Source of the DNA: Xylanimonas oleitrophica
Lineage (GTDB): Bacteria > Actinomycetota > Actinomycetes > Actinomycetales > Cellulomonadaceae
DNA length: 57,857 bases
Direction: 5' to 3'
NCBI RefSeq assembly: GCF_003244315.1
Contig: NZ_QKWH01000016.1
Span: 1-57,857 of the forward strand
Both the position numbers and the translations under genes were made by a program. Of the stretch, positions 1-9,048 are shown one piece after another (within the stretch, counting starts at the first letter, position 1; the number at the start of each line of letters is the position of its first letter). The notes beneath the pieces were generated by a model that worked only from the letters and a program-made list of their open reading frames with translations, searched no databases and was not told where the DNA came from.

Positions 1-229
1 CCCCGACCGGGGTCGCGCTCCTCGAGGGCGCCCTCCGGCCCGGGCTCGCTCTCGAGGCCGGGCTCCAGGGCGTCCCCTCGGGGGTCGGCGCGAGCAGGTC
101 GGAGAACGACGGGAGGGAGTCCTCCGGCGCCGTCTGCGGCGTGCGCACACCACGGCGCGACCGGGTCGCCCCGGGCAACTGGGTGGCACGCCGACCGTGA
201 GCTTCCGACGGCGTCAGGAGACTGCTCAC
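1..229 (-). CDS. Possible N-terminal fragment of a protein running off the left edge
   Basis: A minus-strand frame opens with GTG at 229 and has no stop down to base 1. The start lies 7 bases after a TACTGT hexamer, the spacing seen at many leaderless genes here. About 76 residues are visible, rich in Pro, Ser, Thr and Arg, with no recognisable domain. A second minus-strand frame is also open and becomes acidic (Glu/Asp/Pro-rich) near the edge, so the true frame, or a frameshift between the two, cannot be settled from what is visible. I do not recognise the product. Confidence 0.3.
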   Translation of the reverse strand, partial: MSSLLTPSEAHGRRATQLPGATRSRRGVRTPQTAPEDSLPSFSDLLAPTPEGTPWSPASRASPGRRAPSRSATPVG

Positions 230-319
230 GGCGCGAACAGTACCGCCGGGGCCAGGGCGTCAGAAGGGCCTTCACAGAATCAGCCCGACCGCCACTTGAC
301 CGTGCGGCCCGGGACGCGC

Positions 320-325
320 CAGATT
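320..325 (+). promoter_or_regulatory. -10 element of a leaderless promoter (DUF664 gene)
   Basis: The hexamer CAGATT is followed by 7 bases and then the GTG start at 333, so transcription would begin at or next to the start codon. No Shine-Dalgarno sequence is present. Confidence 0.5.
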
Positions 326-332
326 CTGTCGC

Positions 333-875
333 GTGACTTCCACGACGACTGGCCTGTGGGTCGACCCTGCGGAAGACCCCCGAGCCACCGGCCCCGAGCC
401 GGTAGGCGAGAAGGAGACCGTCTGGGAGTACCTGTGCCGTTACCGCATGACCCTCGTGATGAAGTGCGAGGGTCTCGACGCCGAGCAGCTCGCGCGCCGC
501 TCCGTGCCGCCCTCGACGCTGTCGCTCCTGGGCATCGTCCGCCACCTGGCCAACGCCGAGCACCACTGGTTCCAGCGGGTGCTGCGCGGGAAGTCCTCCG
601 CAGGTCCGTTCGAGCTGCCGGGCGTCACCGACCACGACTTCGACGGCGCCGTGCCCACGGACGCGTGCGTGACCGAGGCGTGGGCGGAGTGGCACCAGGC
701 CGTGGAGGCCGCCGACGAGTGGTTCTGGGCGGAGGAGATGGACCGTGAGGTGCCCTTCGGCGACGGCACCGTCGAGGCCCGCGACGTCATGATCCACATG
801 GTCGAGGAGTACGCGCGGCACATGGGTCACGTGGACCTGCTGCGCGAGTGCATCGACGGGCGCACCGGCCTCTGA
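333..875 (+). CDS. DinB / DUF664 family protein
   Basis: This 180-residue cytoplasmic protein belongs to the DinB-like four-helix bundle superfamily. Such proteins bind a divalent metal through three histidines, and some act as mycothiol- or bacillithiol-dependent transferases. The helix around residues 66-80 (RHLANAEHHWF) and the C-terminal helix around 157-172 (YARHMGHVDLLRE) supply the histidines expected for the metal site. Length is normal for actinobacterial DUF664 proteins. The GTG start at 333 is preferred because a -10-like CAGATT lies 7 bases upstream. A mycothiol synthase is encoded elsewhere in the window, so a thiol-dependent role is plausible but unproven. Confidence 0.82.
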   Translation: MTSTTTGLWVDPAEDPRATGPEPVGEKETVWEYLCRYRMTLVMKCEGLDAEQLARRSVPPSTLSLLGIVRHLANAEHHWFQRVLRGKSSAGPFELPGVTDHDFDGAVPTDACVTEAWAEWHQAVEAADEWFWAEEMDREVPFGDGTVEARDVMIHMVEEYARHMGHVDLLRECIDGRTGL

Positions 876-989
876 CCCCGGGAGCGGCGACCCGCCGCGC
901 GCCACGTGCGCGCAGTGCGGGACAGACGCCGATACGCACGTCACAATCTCTCCGGGAACCCCTGCGGCACCTGCCGCGTTGACTCCCCT

Positions 990-1020
990 GCGCGACGCGT
1001 CCCCTCAGGGCGCGTCGCGC
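990..1020 (+). promoter_or_regulatory. Hairpin in the leader of the first CNNM operon
   Basis: Perfect 10-base arms (GCGCGACGCG at 990-999 and its complement at 1011-1020) enclose a spacer that can pair further. It lies about 100 bases before the first gene of the operon and could be a leader structure or an upstream terminator. I do not recognise a known riboswitch in 876-1116. Confidence 0.35.
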
Positions 1021-1116
1021 GACCGTGCACGCCGACCTTGGAAGGACCATGGACCCCAGCAGTAGTCCCAGCACCCGGATCACCGGACCCCGCTCCCCCG
1101 AGGGGAGGTGGAACCG

Positions 1117-2475
1117 ATGACCTGGGTGCTCTCCCTGCTGCTCGGCCTCGTGGTGATCCTGCTCATCACCGCCGCGACGGGCTACTTCGTGGCCCAGGAG
1201 TTCGCCTACATGGCGGTGGACCGCTCGCGCCTGGCCGCCCGCGCCGAGGCCGGCGACCGCCCTGCCCGAGCCGCTCTCGCCGTCACCCGGCGCACCTCGT
1301 TCATGCTGTCGGGCGCCCAGCTCGGCATCACCATCACCGGCCTGCTCGTCGGGTACGTGGCCGAGCCCCTCGTGGGCCGCGCGCTGGGCGAGGCCCTCGG
1401 CGGGGTGGGGGTGCCCACCGGCGTGGGCGTCGCCGTCGGCACCGTGGCCGCCCTGCTCGTCTCGACGGTGATCCAGATGCTCTTCGGCGAGCTGTTCCCC
1501 AAGAACCTCGCCATCGCGCGCCCCGAGCCGGTGGCCCGGGCGCTCGCCCGCTCCACCCAGCTCTACCTGGCCGCGCTCGGCTGGCTCATCACCGTGTTCG
1601 ACGCCGCGTCCAACGCCCTGCTGCGGCTGCTGCGCATCGAGCCGGTGCACGACGTCGAGCACTCGGCCACGGCGCGGGACCTCGAGCACATCGTGGCCGA
1701 CTCGCGCGCGAGCGGCGACCTGCCGGACGACCTCTCCGACCTGCTGGACCGCCTCCTCGACTTCCCCCGCCGGGACGCCGAGCACGCCATGGTGCCCCGC
1801 ACCCACGTGGACGTCGTGCGAGACGACGCCACGGTGGGCGACGTGCGCGCCCTCATGGCGGCCGGCCACTCGCGCTACCCCGTGGTGGACGAGCGGGGCG
1901 ACGTGGTGGGCGTGGTCCACCTGCAGGACCTGCTGACCGGCCCCGTCGACGACGACGCCCCCGTGACGTCGCTGCAGCGCGAGCCGCTCGTGCTGCCCAC
2001 CGCCATGGCGCTGCCCGACGCGCTGCGCGAGCTGTCCGCCACGCGCAACCAGATGGCGTGCGTCGTGGACGAGTACGGCGGGTTCGCCGGCGTGCTGACG
2101 GTCGAGGACCTGGCCGAGGAGGTCGTCGGCGAGATCACCGACGAGCACGACGTGGCAGAGCCGGACCCGGTGCTGGCCGACGACGTCGGCGTGTGGGTGA
2201 TGGAGGGTGACGTGCACGTCGACGAGGTGGAGCGTGCCGTGGGGCACGACCTGCCCGAGGGCGACTACGAGACGATCGCTGGGCTGGTGATCGCCGCCCA
2301 CGGCTCCCTGCCGGACGAGGGGGACGTGGTACAGGTGCAGCTCCCGGACGACCCGGCCGACCTGGCCCTGCCCGAGCCTCCGCCCTCGCGAGCGCTGCGC
2401 GTGGAGGTCATGTCGGTGGAGCGGCACGTGCCCGCCGTGGTGCGCGTCCGCCTGGTCGAGGGAGAGGCCCGATGA
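1117..2475 (+). CDS. CNNM-domain/CBS hemolysin-like membrane protein (long partner)
   Basis: This is a CorC/HlyC-type integral membrane protein of about 452 residues: an N-terminal CNNM (DUF21) domain with several membrane helices, a paired CBS-domain region (about residues 210-340, with FAGVLTVEDLAEEVVGEI near its end) and a C-terminal CorC/transporter-associated domain. The family is linked to magnesium or cobalt efflux and membrane stress; the old name hemolysin is misleading. ATG at 1117 is chosen because AGGGGAGG ends 8 bases upstream; a GTG nine bases earlier sits on the ribosome-binding site. The stop overlaps the next ATG (ATGA), so the two genes are translationally coupled. A close paralogous pair is at 47229-49660. 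Confidence 0.88.
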   Translation: MTWVLSLLLGLVVILLITAATGYFVAQEFAYMAVDRSRLAARAEAGDRPARAALAVTRRTSFMLSGAQLGITITGLLVGYVAEPLVGRALGEALGGVGVPTGVGVAVGTVAALLVSTVIQMLFGELFPKNLAIARPEPVARALARSTQLYLAALGWLITVFDAASNALLRLLRIEPVHDVEHSATARDLEHIVADSRASGDLPDDLSDLLDRLLDFPRRDAEHAMVPRTHVDVVRDDATVGDVRALMAAGHSRYPVVDERGDVVGVVHLQDLLTGPVDDDAPVTSLQREPLVLPTAMALPDALRELSATRNQMACVVDEYGGFAGVLTVEDLAEEVVGEITDEHDVAEPDPVLADDVGVWVMEGDVHVDEVERAVGHDLPEGDYETIAGLVIAAHGSLPDEGDVVQVQLPDDPADLALPEPPPSRALRVEVMSVERHVPAVVRVRLVEGEAR

Positions 2476-3599
2476 GCCCGTGGGTCGTGGCCGTGGCCAC
2501 CGTCGCCATCATCGCGCTCAGCGCGTTCTTCGTGGCCGTGGAGTTCGCGCTCCTGGCCGCACGCCGGCACCGCCTGGAGGACGCGGCGGCCACGAGCCGC
2601 TCGGCCCGGGCGGCGCTGCGCAGCTCGACCGAGCTGACGGTGCTGCTCGCCGGCTCCCAGCTCGGCATCACGGCGTGCACGCTCGCGCTGGGCGCCATCA
2701 CCAAGCCGGCCGTGCACCACTGGCTCACCCCCCTGTTCGCGGGGTGGGGCGCCCCCTACTGGGTGGCCGACGTGGTGGGCTTCGTGCTCGCCCTCGTCAT
2801 CGTCACGTTCCTGCACCTGGTGGTGGGCGAGATGGCGCCCAAGTCGTGGGCCATCGCGCACCCGGAGAAGTCCGCCACGATGCTGGCCCTGCCGATGCGG
2901 GCCTTCATGGTGGTCACCCGGCCGGTGCTGGTGGCGCTCAACGAGGCGGCGAACTGGTGCCTGCGCCGCGTGGGTGTGGAGCCCACCGGCCAGGTGGCCT
3001 CGGGCCGCAGCCCTGACGACCTGCGTCACCTGGTGGAGCACTCCGCGAGCGTCGGCGCGCTGGACACCACGTACTCGGCCTCGCTGGCCGGGGCGCTGGA
3101 CCTGCGCCGGCTGACGGTCTCGGACCTGCTCCGCGAGGGCGTGACCCCGGTGTCCGTGGGGCACGACGCCACGGCTGGCGACGTGCGTGCGGCGGCGGAG
3201 GCGTCCGGGCACCTGCGCATCCTGGTGCGGGCGCCGGGCTCGATGCTGCCGTCCGACGTCGTGCACGTGCGCGACACGCTGCTGCTGGAGGACGACGCGC
3301 CGATCGACGGGCTGCGCCGGCCCGCGCTGGTGCTGGACGCGACCACGCCCCTGCACCAGACCCTGGCCCGGATGCGTGAGACCAGCAGCCACCTCGCGCT
3401 GGTGCACCGGGAGGGGCCGACGGCGGCGGGCGCCGTCGGCGTCGTGACGCTGGCCGACGTGCTGGCGCGGATCTTCCCGCGCACGACGGCGGAGGCGGAG
3501 GCAGCGGCGGGCGCCGCCCCGGCCGGCGCAGGTCCCGCCGGCGCAGGTCCCGCCGGGGCTGGTCGCTCCGGCACGGGCACCGACGCCGTCACCGCCTGA
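2472..3599 (+). CDS. CNNM-domain/CBS membrane protein (short partner)
   Basis: This 375-residue protein is the second half of a coupled CNNM pair. It has an N-terminal DUF21/CNNM membrane domain containing the family motif HLVVGEMAPKSWAIAHPE (about residues 116-133), followed by a CBS pair. It lacks the C-terminal CorC domain of its partner. The final 40 residues are an Ala/Gly/Pro-rich tail encoded by an imperfect 15-base tandem repeat around 3520-3562. It overlaps the upstream gene by four bases. The two proteins probably form a membrane hetero-complex, as such pairs are common in actinobacteria; the transported ion cannot be read from sequence. Confidence 0.87.
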   Translation: MSPWVVAVATVAIIALSAFFVAVEFALLAARRHRLEDAAATSRSARAALRSSTELTVLLAGSQLGITACTLALGAITKPAVHHWLTPLFAGWGAPYWVADVVGFVLALVIVTFLHLVVGEMAPKSWAIAHPEKSATMLALPMRAFMVVTRPVLVALNEAANWCLRRVGVEPTGQVASGRSPDDLRHLVEHSASVGALDTTYSASLAGALDLRRLTVSDLLREGVTPVSVGHDATAGDVRAAAEASGHLRILVRAPGSMLPSDVVHVRDTLLLEDDAPIDGLRRPALVLDATTPLHQTLARMRETSSHLALVHREGPTAAGAVGVVTLADVLARIFPRTTAEAEAAAGAAPAGAGPAGAGPAGAGRSGTGTDAVTA

Positions 3600-3604
3600 C
3601 GCGA

Positions 3605-3653
3605 GACGCCGACGGCCGGCCCCCGGGGAGACCGGGGGCCGGCCGTCGGCGTC
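3605..3653. terminator. Bidirectional terminator between CNNM operon and M14 peptidase
   Basis: Perfect 22-base arms (3605-3626 and 3632-3653) enclose a five-base loop. It lies between convergent genes and can serve both. There is no long T tract, as is usual for actinobacteria. Confidence 0.85.
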
Positions 3654-3670
3654 CGTGCTCCGGGGGAGGC

Positions 3671-6379
3671 TCAGCCCGCCGCCCAGAAGATCGCCTGCGC
3701 CGCCTGGCTCAGCCCACCCTTGGGGTGCGTGCGGAACACCACCGAGGTGCCGAGCACCACGGCTCGCGCCCCCGAGGCCGCCTCGCCCGAGACCACCGAC
3801 GCCTGGCCAGCCGCGCTGGCGGGGCCGTTGGCGCCGGAAGAGCTGGGGCGCCAGTGGCCGGCCAGGAGCGGGTCGGCTGCGTACGTCTGCTCGACCTTGG
3901 TGCCCTCTCCCAGGTTCGTGAACCACGTGGCGGGGTAGACGAACGCCGAGTCCTGCGCGTGGTTGGCGAGGAGCGACCCGGCCGGGGTGTCGACGTCGAC
4001 GATGCCGTTGCCGGCGCTCGTGCCGGTCACGGCGGTGCCGGAGACCAGCCCGTAGGTGGAGGCGACGGTGAACGCCGAGGACCCACGGCCCACGATCGCA
4101 CCGCCCGCGTCGACCCACCGCTGCACGGCGGCGCGCCCGGCCGAGCCGGCCGGCAGGTTGAGCGCCGCGCCGACCCACAGCACGTCGGCCCCCTCCAGCC
4201 CGGTGGACCCGGTGCCGGCGCCCGCCTGGATGCCGGCCGCCGTGACGGGAACCAGGTCGTCGAACCCGAGCTCGGTCAGCGAGAGCAGGTCGTCCTGGTT
4301 GCCCACGTAGGCGATGGTGAGGTCGCTCAGCGGCTCGGTGCCCGCGACCGCGCGCTCGTCGGCCTTGGACGCGGTGGTGAAGGCGATGTCGTGCTCGTCG
4401 GCCGCGGCCTGGGCCGCCGCCTTGCCCTCCGGGCCGACGACGGCACGACCGTCGTCGAGCAGCCACACCGGCGCACCGGCGTCGAGCAGCGCGTTGAGCG
4501 CCCGGTAGTCCCGCACGCCGGCCACGTCGAACGTCAGCCACAGCTGGCGGCCCTTGCCGTGCGCGCCCGGCGGCAGCCCGCCGTCCGACGGCGCTGCGTC
4601 CAGCGGCGTGGCGGTGAACGGCCAGCGGTCGGTCGTCGAGCCCACCTTGTCCACGGTGGCGCCCCACGTGTACGCCAGGCTCCACGCGGAGATGTCGTAC
4701 ATCGACGGCACCTTCTGCGAGATGTCCGTGCCGAGGTCCAGGAGGGCGTTGGCCAGGCCGCGCAGCGGCTGGTGCATGTCGACGACGTACGAGCCGCGCG
4801 GGTAGGCGGCGCCGGCGACGCGGGCGTCCTTGGTCAGGGTGGACATCTGCACGCCGTGGCGCTGCAGGTGCTCGACCAGCACCTCGGCGTCCGACACCGA
4901 CCGCTGACCGGCTCCCACGGGGATCACGTAGGCGCGGGGCAGGTCGACCGGGTCCTGGTCGTCGGCCACGTCCCACAGCGGCTTCCACTCGTCCGGGCCG
5001 GGCACCGCCGCCACGTTCGCCGTGGTGAGCTGCTCCTTGGGACCGCCGGCCACGCCGCGCCGGAACATCTCGATCTGGTTGGCCAGCATCTCGTCGCTGT
5101 GCGCCGCCACGTACGCCACCATCGAGTCCATCGTCTGCTTGGCGACGGCGGTGTTGATGATCGCGTTCTCCGGCGTTGTCGTGGTCCCGGTGCGTCCCTT
5201 CGGCAGCTCCACCGTGCTGGTCACGGCGCCGTGGAAGGCCGCGTACTGGGCGGTGAACACCGGCGGGTAGTCGTCCCAGCCCGAGGGGGTGTCGCGGTAG
5301 GGGATCTTGATGTGCTCGGTCTCCGGGCCGGTCACCCGGTCCACCACGCGGCCCGTGGACACGTCGTAGTAGGTGTTGCCCGGGATCTGCGCCGCCACGA
5401 CGTCCTCCTCGACGGCGCGCGCCACGGCGTAGCCGTGCGGGATGAACAGGTCGTACTCGTAGTTCTGCCCGTGCGGCGGGCCGCACGGCTCCACCTGGAG
5501 CACGCTCGTGTAGCCGTGGAAGTCGGCGGCGTACAGCGGCTGCAGCGTCTGCGCCGTGGCTACGAACGAGCGCGACTCGGGCGTGGTGCCCGTGATCATG
5601 TCGCGGTTGGCGTCGAGGTTCAGCGCCGTGGCCCGCGTGGCGTCCGTGCGCCCGTCCGGGTTGAGCGACAGCGAGAAGTAGAGGCGGTGTCCGGCGAGCA
5701 GCCCGGTGGTGGCCGGGTCGGTCGCGGTGGCGAGCTCCTCGATGAGCTGCACCGCCGCGTCGGTGCCCTCCCACTCGTTGCCGTGGATGTTGGCGCTGAT
5801 CCAGATCGGCGTCTTGTAGCCCGCCCGGAGCGCACCGTCCCGGGCCGCCCTGGCGGGGTCGGTCTTGATGAGCTCCCGCCACCGGGTCTGCTGGGCGGTC
5901 TCGGCCGGCCGCTCCGGCGCGGTCACCGTGACCAGGTACAGGTCGCGTCCGCCCGTGGACTGCCCCACCACCTGGGTGGAGACCCGGTCGCTGGCCGCCA
6001 TGAGCTCCTGCAGGCGCGGCGCGAGGTCCGCGTGGCTGATCGTGCCGTTGCGCTCCGTGGCGTCGGCCGCGTTCGGGGGGAACACCCGCAGCCGCGGCTG
6101 GTGCGGGTACGACGCCGGCATCTCGATCGCCGTCGCCTGGCCTCCTGGCGCGCCGGGCTTGCCCGGACCCTTGCCGTTGCCGTTCCCGTGGCCCTGGGCA
6201 GCGCGCAGCAGCTCGGCCGCCGAGCCGGGGCGGTCCTGCTCGGCCCCGCGGCCTTCTCCCGCCTGTGGTGCGACGTGCGACGGCGGTGCGGCCGGGGTCT
6301 GCGCGGCCGCGACGCCCGTGAGCGTCGAGGCGGCGAGGGTCACGCCGGCGAGGCCGGCGAGCGTACGTCTGAGCAGCAT
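3671..6379 (-). CDS. Secreted M14 family zinc carboxypeptidase
   Basis: This large (902-residue) protein begins with a signal peptide (two Arg after MLL, a hydrophobic core, Ala-rich cleavage region), then a Pro/Gly-rich linker and an M14 zinc-peptidase domain from about residue 95. The zinc motif HGNEWEG is visible near residues 195-202, and the substrate-binding SLNPDGR and DANRDM segments follow. The C-terminal half (about 480-900) resembles the long beta-rich and glutaminase-like extensions seen in large actinobacterial M14 proteins. It should cleave C-terminal residues from peptides outside the cell. GAGGGAG precedes the ATG. It is convergent with the CNNM operon across a shared terminator. 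Confidence 0.87.
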   Translation of the reverse strand: MLLRRTLAGLAGVTLAASTLTGVAAAQTPAAPPSHVAPQAGEGRGAEQDRPGSAAELLRAAQGHGNGNGKGPGKPGAPGGQATAIEMPASYPHQPRLRVFPPNAADATERNGTISHADLAPRLQELMAASDRVSTQVVGQSTGGRDLYLVTVTAPERPAETAQQTRWRELIKTDPARAARDGALRAGYKTPIWISANIHGNEWEGTDAAVQLIEELATATDPATTGLLAGHRLYFSLSLNPDGRTDATRATALNLDANRDMITGTTPESRSFVATAQTLQPLYAADFHGYTSVLQVEPCGPPHGQNYEYDLFIPHGYAVARAVEEDVVAAQIPGNTYYDVSTGRVVDRVTGPETEHIKIPYRDTPSGWDDYPPVFTAQYAAFHGAVTSTVELPKGRTGTTTTPENAIINTAVAKQTMDSMVAYVAAHSDEMLANQIEMFRRGVAGGPKEQLTTANVAAVPGPDEWKPLWDVADDQDPVDLPRAYVIPVGAGQRSVSDAEVLVEHLQRHGVQMSTLTKDARVAGAAYPRGSYVVDMHQPLRGLANALLDLGTDISQKVPSMYDISAWSLAYTWGATVDKVGSTTDRWPFTATPLDAAPSDGGLPPGAHGKGRQLWLTFDVAGVRDYRALNALLDAGAPVWLLDDGRAVVGPEGKAAAQAAADEHDIAFTTASKADERAVAGTEPLSDLTIAYVGNQDDLLSLTELGFDDLVPVTAAGIQAGAGTGSTGLEGADVLWVGAALNLPAGSAGRAAVQRWVDAGGAIVGRGSSAFTVASTYGLVSGTAVTGTSAGNGIVDVDTPAGSLLANHAQDSAFVYPATWFTNLGEGTKVEQTYAADPLLAGHWRPSSSGANGPASAAGQASVVSGEAASGARAVVLGTSVVFRTHPKGGLSQAAQAIFWAAG

Positions 6380-6506
6380 GGCTCCCTCTCGGTGGTTCGT
6401 CCCCTGAAGCGCCCAGCATGGCGGGTGAAGGCGGGGCCGGCCCGGTCGGAAACGAGAAGTTCACGTAGGGTCCCGCAGCCTGGGACGCCGGCCGCCTGCT
6501 CCGGCG

Positions 6507-8804
6507 TCAGCGCTCGGCGCCGACGGCCTCACGCTCGGCCGTCTCCTGGTCCACCCGGGCCGCCCGGAGCCGGGACAGGATCACGGCCCCGAACGCGATC
6601 GCCGCGGCCACCACGGCGATGCCGATGCGCAGGGCGTGGTTGGCGTCGGCGGGCACGCTCATGGCCACCACGGCCGGGGCGATGAGCACGGAGACCAGGT
6701 TCATCACCTTGATGAGCGGGTTGATCGCGGGCCCAGCGGTGTCCTTGAAAGGGTCTCCTACGGTGTCGCCGATGACGGTGGCGGCGTGGGCCTCGGAGCC
6801 CTTGCCGCCGTGGGCGCCGTCCTCCACGATCTTCTTCGCGTTGTCCCAGGCACCGCCGGAGTTGGCGAGGAAGATCGCCATGAGGACGCCGGCGGCGATG
6901 GCGCCGGCGAGGAACCCGGCCAGCGGGCCGACACCGAGACCGAACCCGACGGCGATGGGCGCGAAGGCGGCCAGCAGGCCGGGGGTGGCGAGCTCGCGCA
7001 GGGAGTCGCGGGTGCAGATGTCCACGACCCTGCCGTACTCGGGGCGCTCCTGGAAGGTCATGATCCCGGGGTGCTCGCGGAACTGGCGGCGCACCTCGAG
7101 CACGATGGCGCCGGCGGCGCGGGTGACGGCGTCGACGGCCAGCCCGGAGAAGAGGAACACGGTGGCGGCGCCGAGGATGACGCCCACGAGGGTCACCGGG
7201 GAGACGATCTCGAAGCTCAGCATGGCGCCGACCAGCCCGGTGCCCGCCTCGCTGACCTGGGACAGGGCGTGGGCGACGGCGTCGGCGTAGGAGCCGAACA
7301 GGGCCGTCGCCGCCAGCACGGCGGTGGCGATGGCGATGCCCTTGGTGATGGCCTTGGTGGTGTTGCCGACGGCGTCGAGGTCCGTGAGGGTCTGGGCGCC
7401 CGCCTCGTCGACGTCTCCCGACATCTCGGCGATGCCCTGGGCGTTGTCGCTGACGGGGCCGAACGTGTCCATCGCGACGATGACGCCCACCGTGGTGAGC
7501 AGCCCGCAGCCGGCGAGCGCCACGAGGAAGAGGGAGAGCCACACGGAGCCGCCTGCCAGGAGGAACACGGCGCAGATCGCGGCGGCGATGATCCCGGCGG
7601 TGTAGACGGCGGACTCGAACCCGACGCCGATCCCGGAGAGCACCACGGTGGCGGCACCGGTGCGGGAGGTGGCGGCGACGTGGAGCGTGGGCTTCGACGT
7701 CGTCCCGGTGAAGTAGCCCGTGATCCACAGGATCACGCCGGCGAGCAGGACGCCGACGGCGACGGCGAGCGAGGCGACGACCCGGGGGTCGGCGGAGATG
7801 CCGGTGAGGGTGCCGAGCTGGGCGGTGCCGCCGAGGCCCTCGAACGAGGAGGGCAGGTAGGCGAACGCGGCGACGGCCGCGAGGACGACGCCGACCACGG
7901 CGGACAGGTAGAACCCGCGGTTGATGGCGGCGAGCCCGCTCTCGGAGCCGCGCACCCGGGTGGCGAGCACGCCGAGGAGGGCGACGAGCGCGCCGACGGC
8001 GGTGACGATCAGGGGGAAGACGAGACCCTGCTCCCCCATGACGGCCCGGCCGAGGATGAGCGCGGCGACGAGGGTGACGGCGTAGGACTCGAAGAGGTCG
8101 GCCGCCATGCCGGCGCAGTCGCCCACGTTGTCGCCGACGTTGTCGGCGATGGTGGCGGCGTTGCGCGGGTCGTCCTCGGGGATGCCCTGTTCGACCTTGC
8201 CGACGAGGTCGGCGCCGACGTCGGCCGCCTTGGTGAAGATGCCGCCGCCCACGCGCATGAACATGGCGAGCAGGGCGGCACCGAAGCCGAAGCCTTCGAG
8301 GACGGCGGGGGCGTCGGCGCGGTAGACGAGCACCACGAGGGCGGCACCCAGCAGCCCGAGGCCCACCACGCACATGCCGACGACGCCGCCGGTGCGGAAG
8401 GCCAGCCGGGCACCGACGGCGCGGCCGTCGGGCCGGGTGGCCGCGGCGGCGACGCGCACGTTGGCGCGCACGGCCAGCCACATGCCGAGGTAGCCGATGG
8501 CGGCGGAGAACGCGGCGCCGAAGAGGAAGGCGATCGAGCGGCCGAGGCGCACGCCGCCGTCGCCGGGCAGCAGGAACAGCAGGGCGAAGACGACGACGGC
8601 GAACAGCGCCAGCGTCCGGAACTGCCGGTTGAGGTAGGCGGACGCCCCCTCCTGCACCGCGCGGGCGATCTCCCGCATCGAGGCGGTGCCCTCGTCGGCG
8701 GCGAGGACCTGCCGCCGCAGCACCAGCGCGCACGCCAGGGCGCCGAGAGCGACGAGGGCGATCGTCGTGACGATCACGATGCTGCCTGTTCCTAGCGTGA
8801 GCAT
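6507..8804 (-). CDS. hppA: Membrane-bound proton-translocating pyrophosphatase
   Basis: This 765-residue, many-helix membrane protein couples pyrophosphate hydrolysis to proton pumping. The diagnostic segments are present: DVGADLVGKVE and PRNAATIADNVGDNVGD, which bind Mg-pyrophosphate, and a second acidic cluster near the C terminus (IGDTVGDPFKDTAGPAINPL). The GNTTKA motif carries Lys at the position typical of K-independent proton pumps rather than Ala of K-dependent enzymes. A strong AAGGAGG precedes the ATG. A -10-like TAGACT (complement of 8889-8894) lies next to a CRP-like palindrome at 8901-8916. It would recycle pyrophosphate from biosynthesis, including that released by acetyl-CoA synthetase. 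Confidence 0.95.
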   Translation of the reverse strand: MLTLGTGSIVIVTTIALVALGALACALVLRRQVLAADEGTASMREIARAVQEGASAYLNRQFRTLALFAVVVFALLFLLPGDGGVRLGRSIAFLFGAAFSAAIGYLGMWLAVRANVRVAAAATRPDGRAVGARLAFRTGGVVGMCVVGLGLLGAALVVLVYRADAPAVLEGFGFGAALLAMFMRVGGGIFTKAADVGADLVGKVEQGIPEDDPRNAATIADNVGDNVGDCAGMAADLFESYAVTLVAALILGRAVMGEQGLVFPLIVTAVGALVALLGVLATRVRGSESGLAAINRGFYLSAVVGVVLAAVAAFAYLPSSFEGLGGTAQLGTLTGISADPRVVASLAVAVGVLLAGVILWITGYFTGTTSKPTLHVAATSRTGAATVVLSGIGVGFESAVYTAGIIAAAICAVFLLAGGSVWLSLFLVALAGCGLLTTVGVIVAMDTFGPVSDNAQGIAEMSGDVDEAGAQTLTDLDAVGNTTKAITKGIAIATAVLAATALFGSYADAVAHALSQVSEAGTGLVGAMLSFEIVSPVTLVGVILGAATVFLFSGLAVDAVTRAAGAIVLEVRRQFREHPGIMTFQERPEYGRVVDICTRDSLRELATPGLLAAFAPIAVGFGLGVGPLAGFLAGAIAAGVLMAIFLANSGGAWDNAKKIVEDGAHGGKGSEAHAATVIGDTVGDPFKDTAGPAINPLIKVMNLVSVLIAPAVVAMSVPADANHALRIGIAVVAAAIAFGAVILSRLRAARVDQETAEREAVGAER

Positions 8805-8900
8805 CCGTCCTCCTTGACGAAGCCTCCACGTGCGCGGGCACGTGCTGCTGAAGGCCCCGCCGGCGCCGTTGACGGCGGGATGCGCGCGAGTCTACTCATA

Positions 8901-8916
8901 TGTGATCCGCGTCACG
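8901..8916 (+). promoter_or_regulatory. CRP/GlxR-like palindrome between hppA and cstA
   Basis: TGTGATCCGCGTCACG matches the CRP-family pattern TGTGA-N6-TCACA at nine of the ten conserved positions. It lies just upstream of a -10-like TAGACT for hppA on the minus strand, and about 150 bases before cstA on the plus strand. It could act on either gene. The assignment rests on pattern match only. Confidence 0.55.
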
Positions 8917-8975
8917 AGACGGCGCAGGTCAGGGGTGGTTCCGCCCGACTCGCCGGCACCGCGAGCCCTTGCCGA

Positions 8976-8999
8976 TGTGACCTGCGCCACTGTTAAGGT
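8976..8999 (+). promoter_or_regulatory. cstA promoter with imperfect CRP-like site
   Basis: TGTGACCTGCGCCACT (8976-8991) is a weaker CRP-like inverted repeat, followed directly by a -10-like TAAGGT at 8994-8999. Transcription would start about 45 bases before the cstA GTG. The site would overlap the -35 region. Confidence 0.42.
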
Positions 9000-9048
9000 C
9001 TGCGCACTGCTGTGGACCGTGTCAACGACGACCAGACCGGAGCCGACC

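Noticed and set aside
2265-6464. A 1399-codon minus-strand open frame and a 986-codon plus-strand frame over the M14 gene (3725-6685).
   Set aside because: Both are Arg/Gly/His-rich shadows of the M14 and CNNM genes caused by high GC. The M14 frame has the signal peptide, zinc motif and ribosome-binding site.
6636-8795. Long open frame antisense to hppA.
   Set aside because: Composition (Gly, Asp, His, Glu repeats) is that of a shadow frame; hppA is complete and unmistakable on the other strand.
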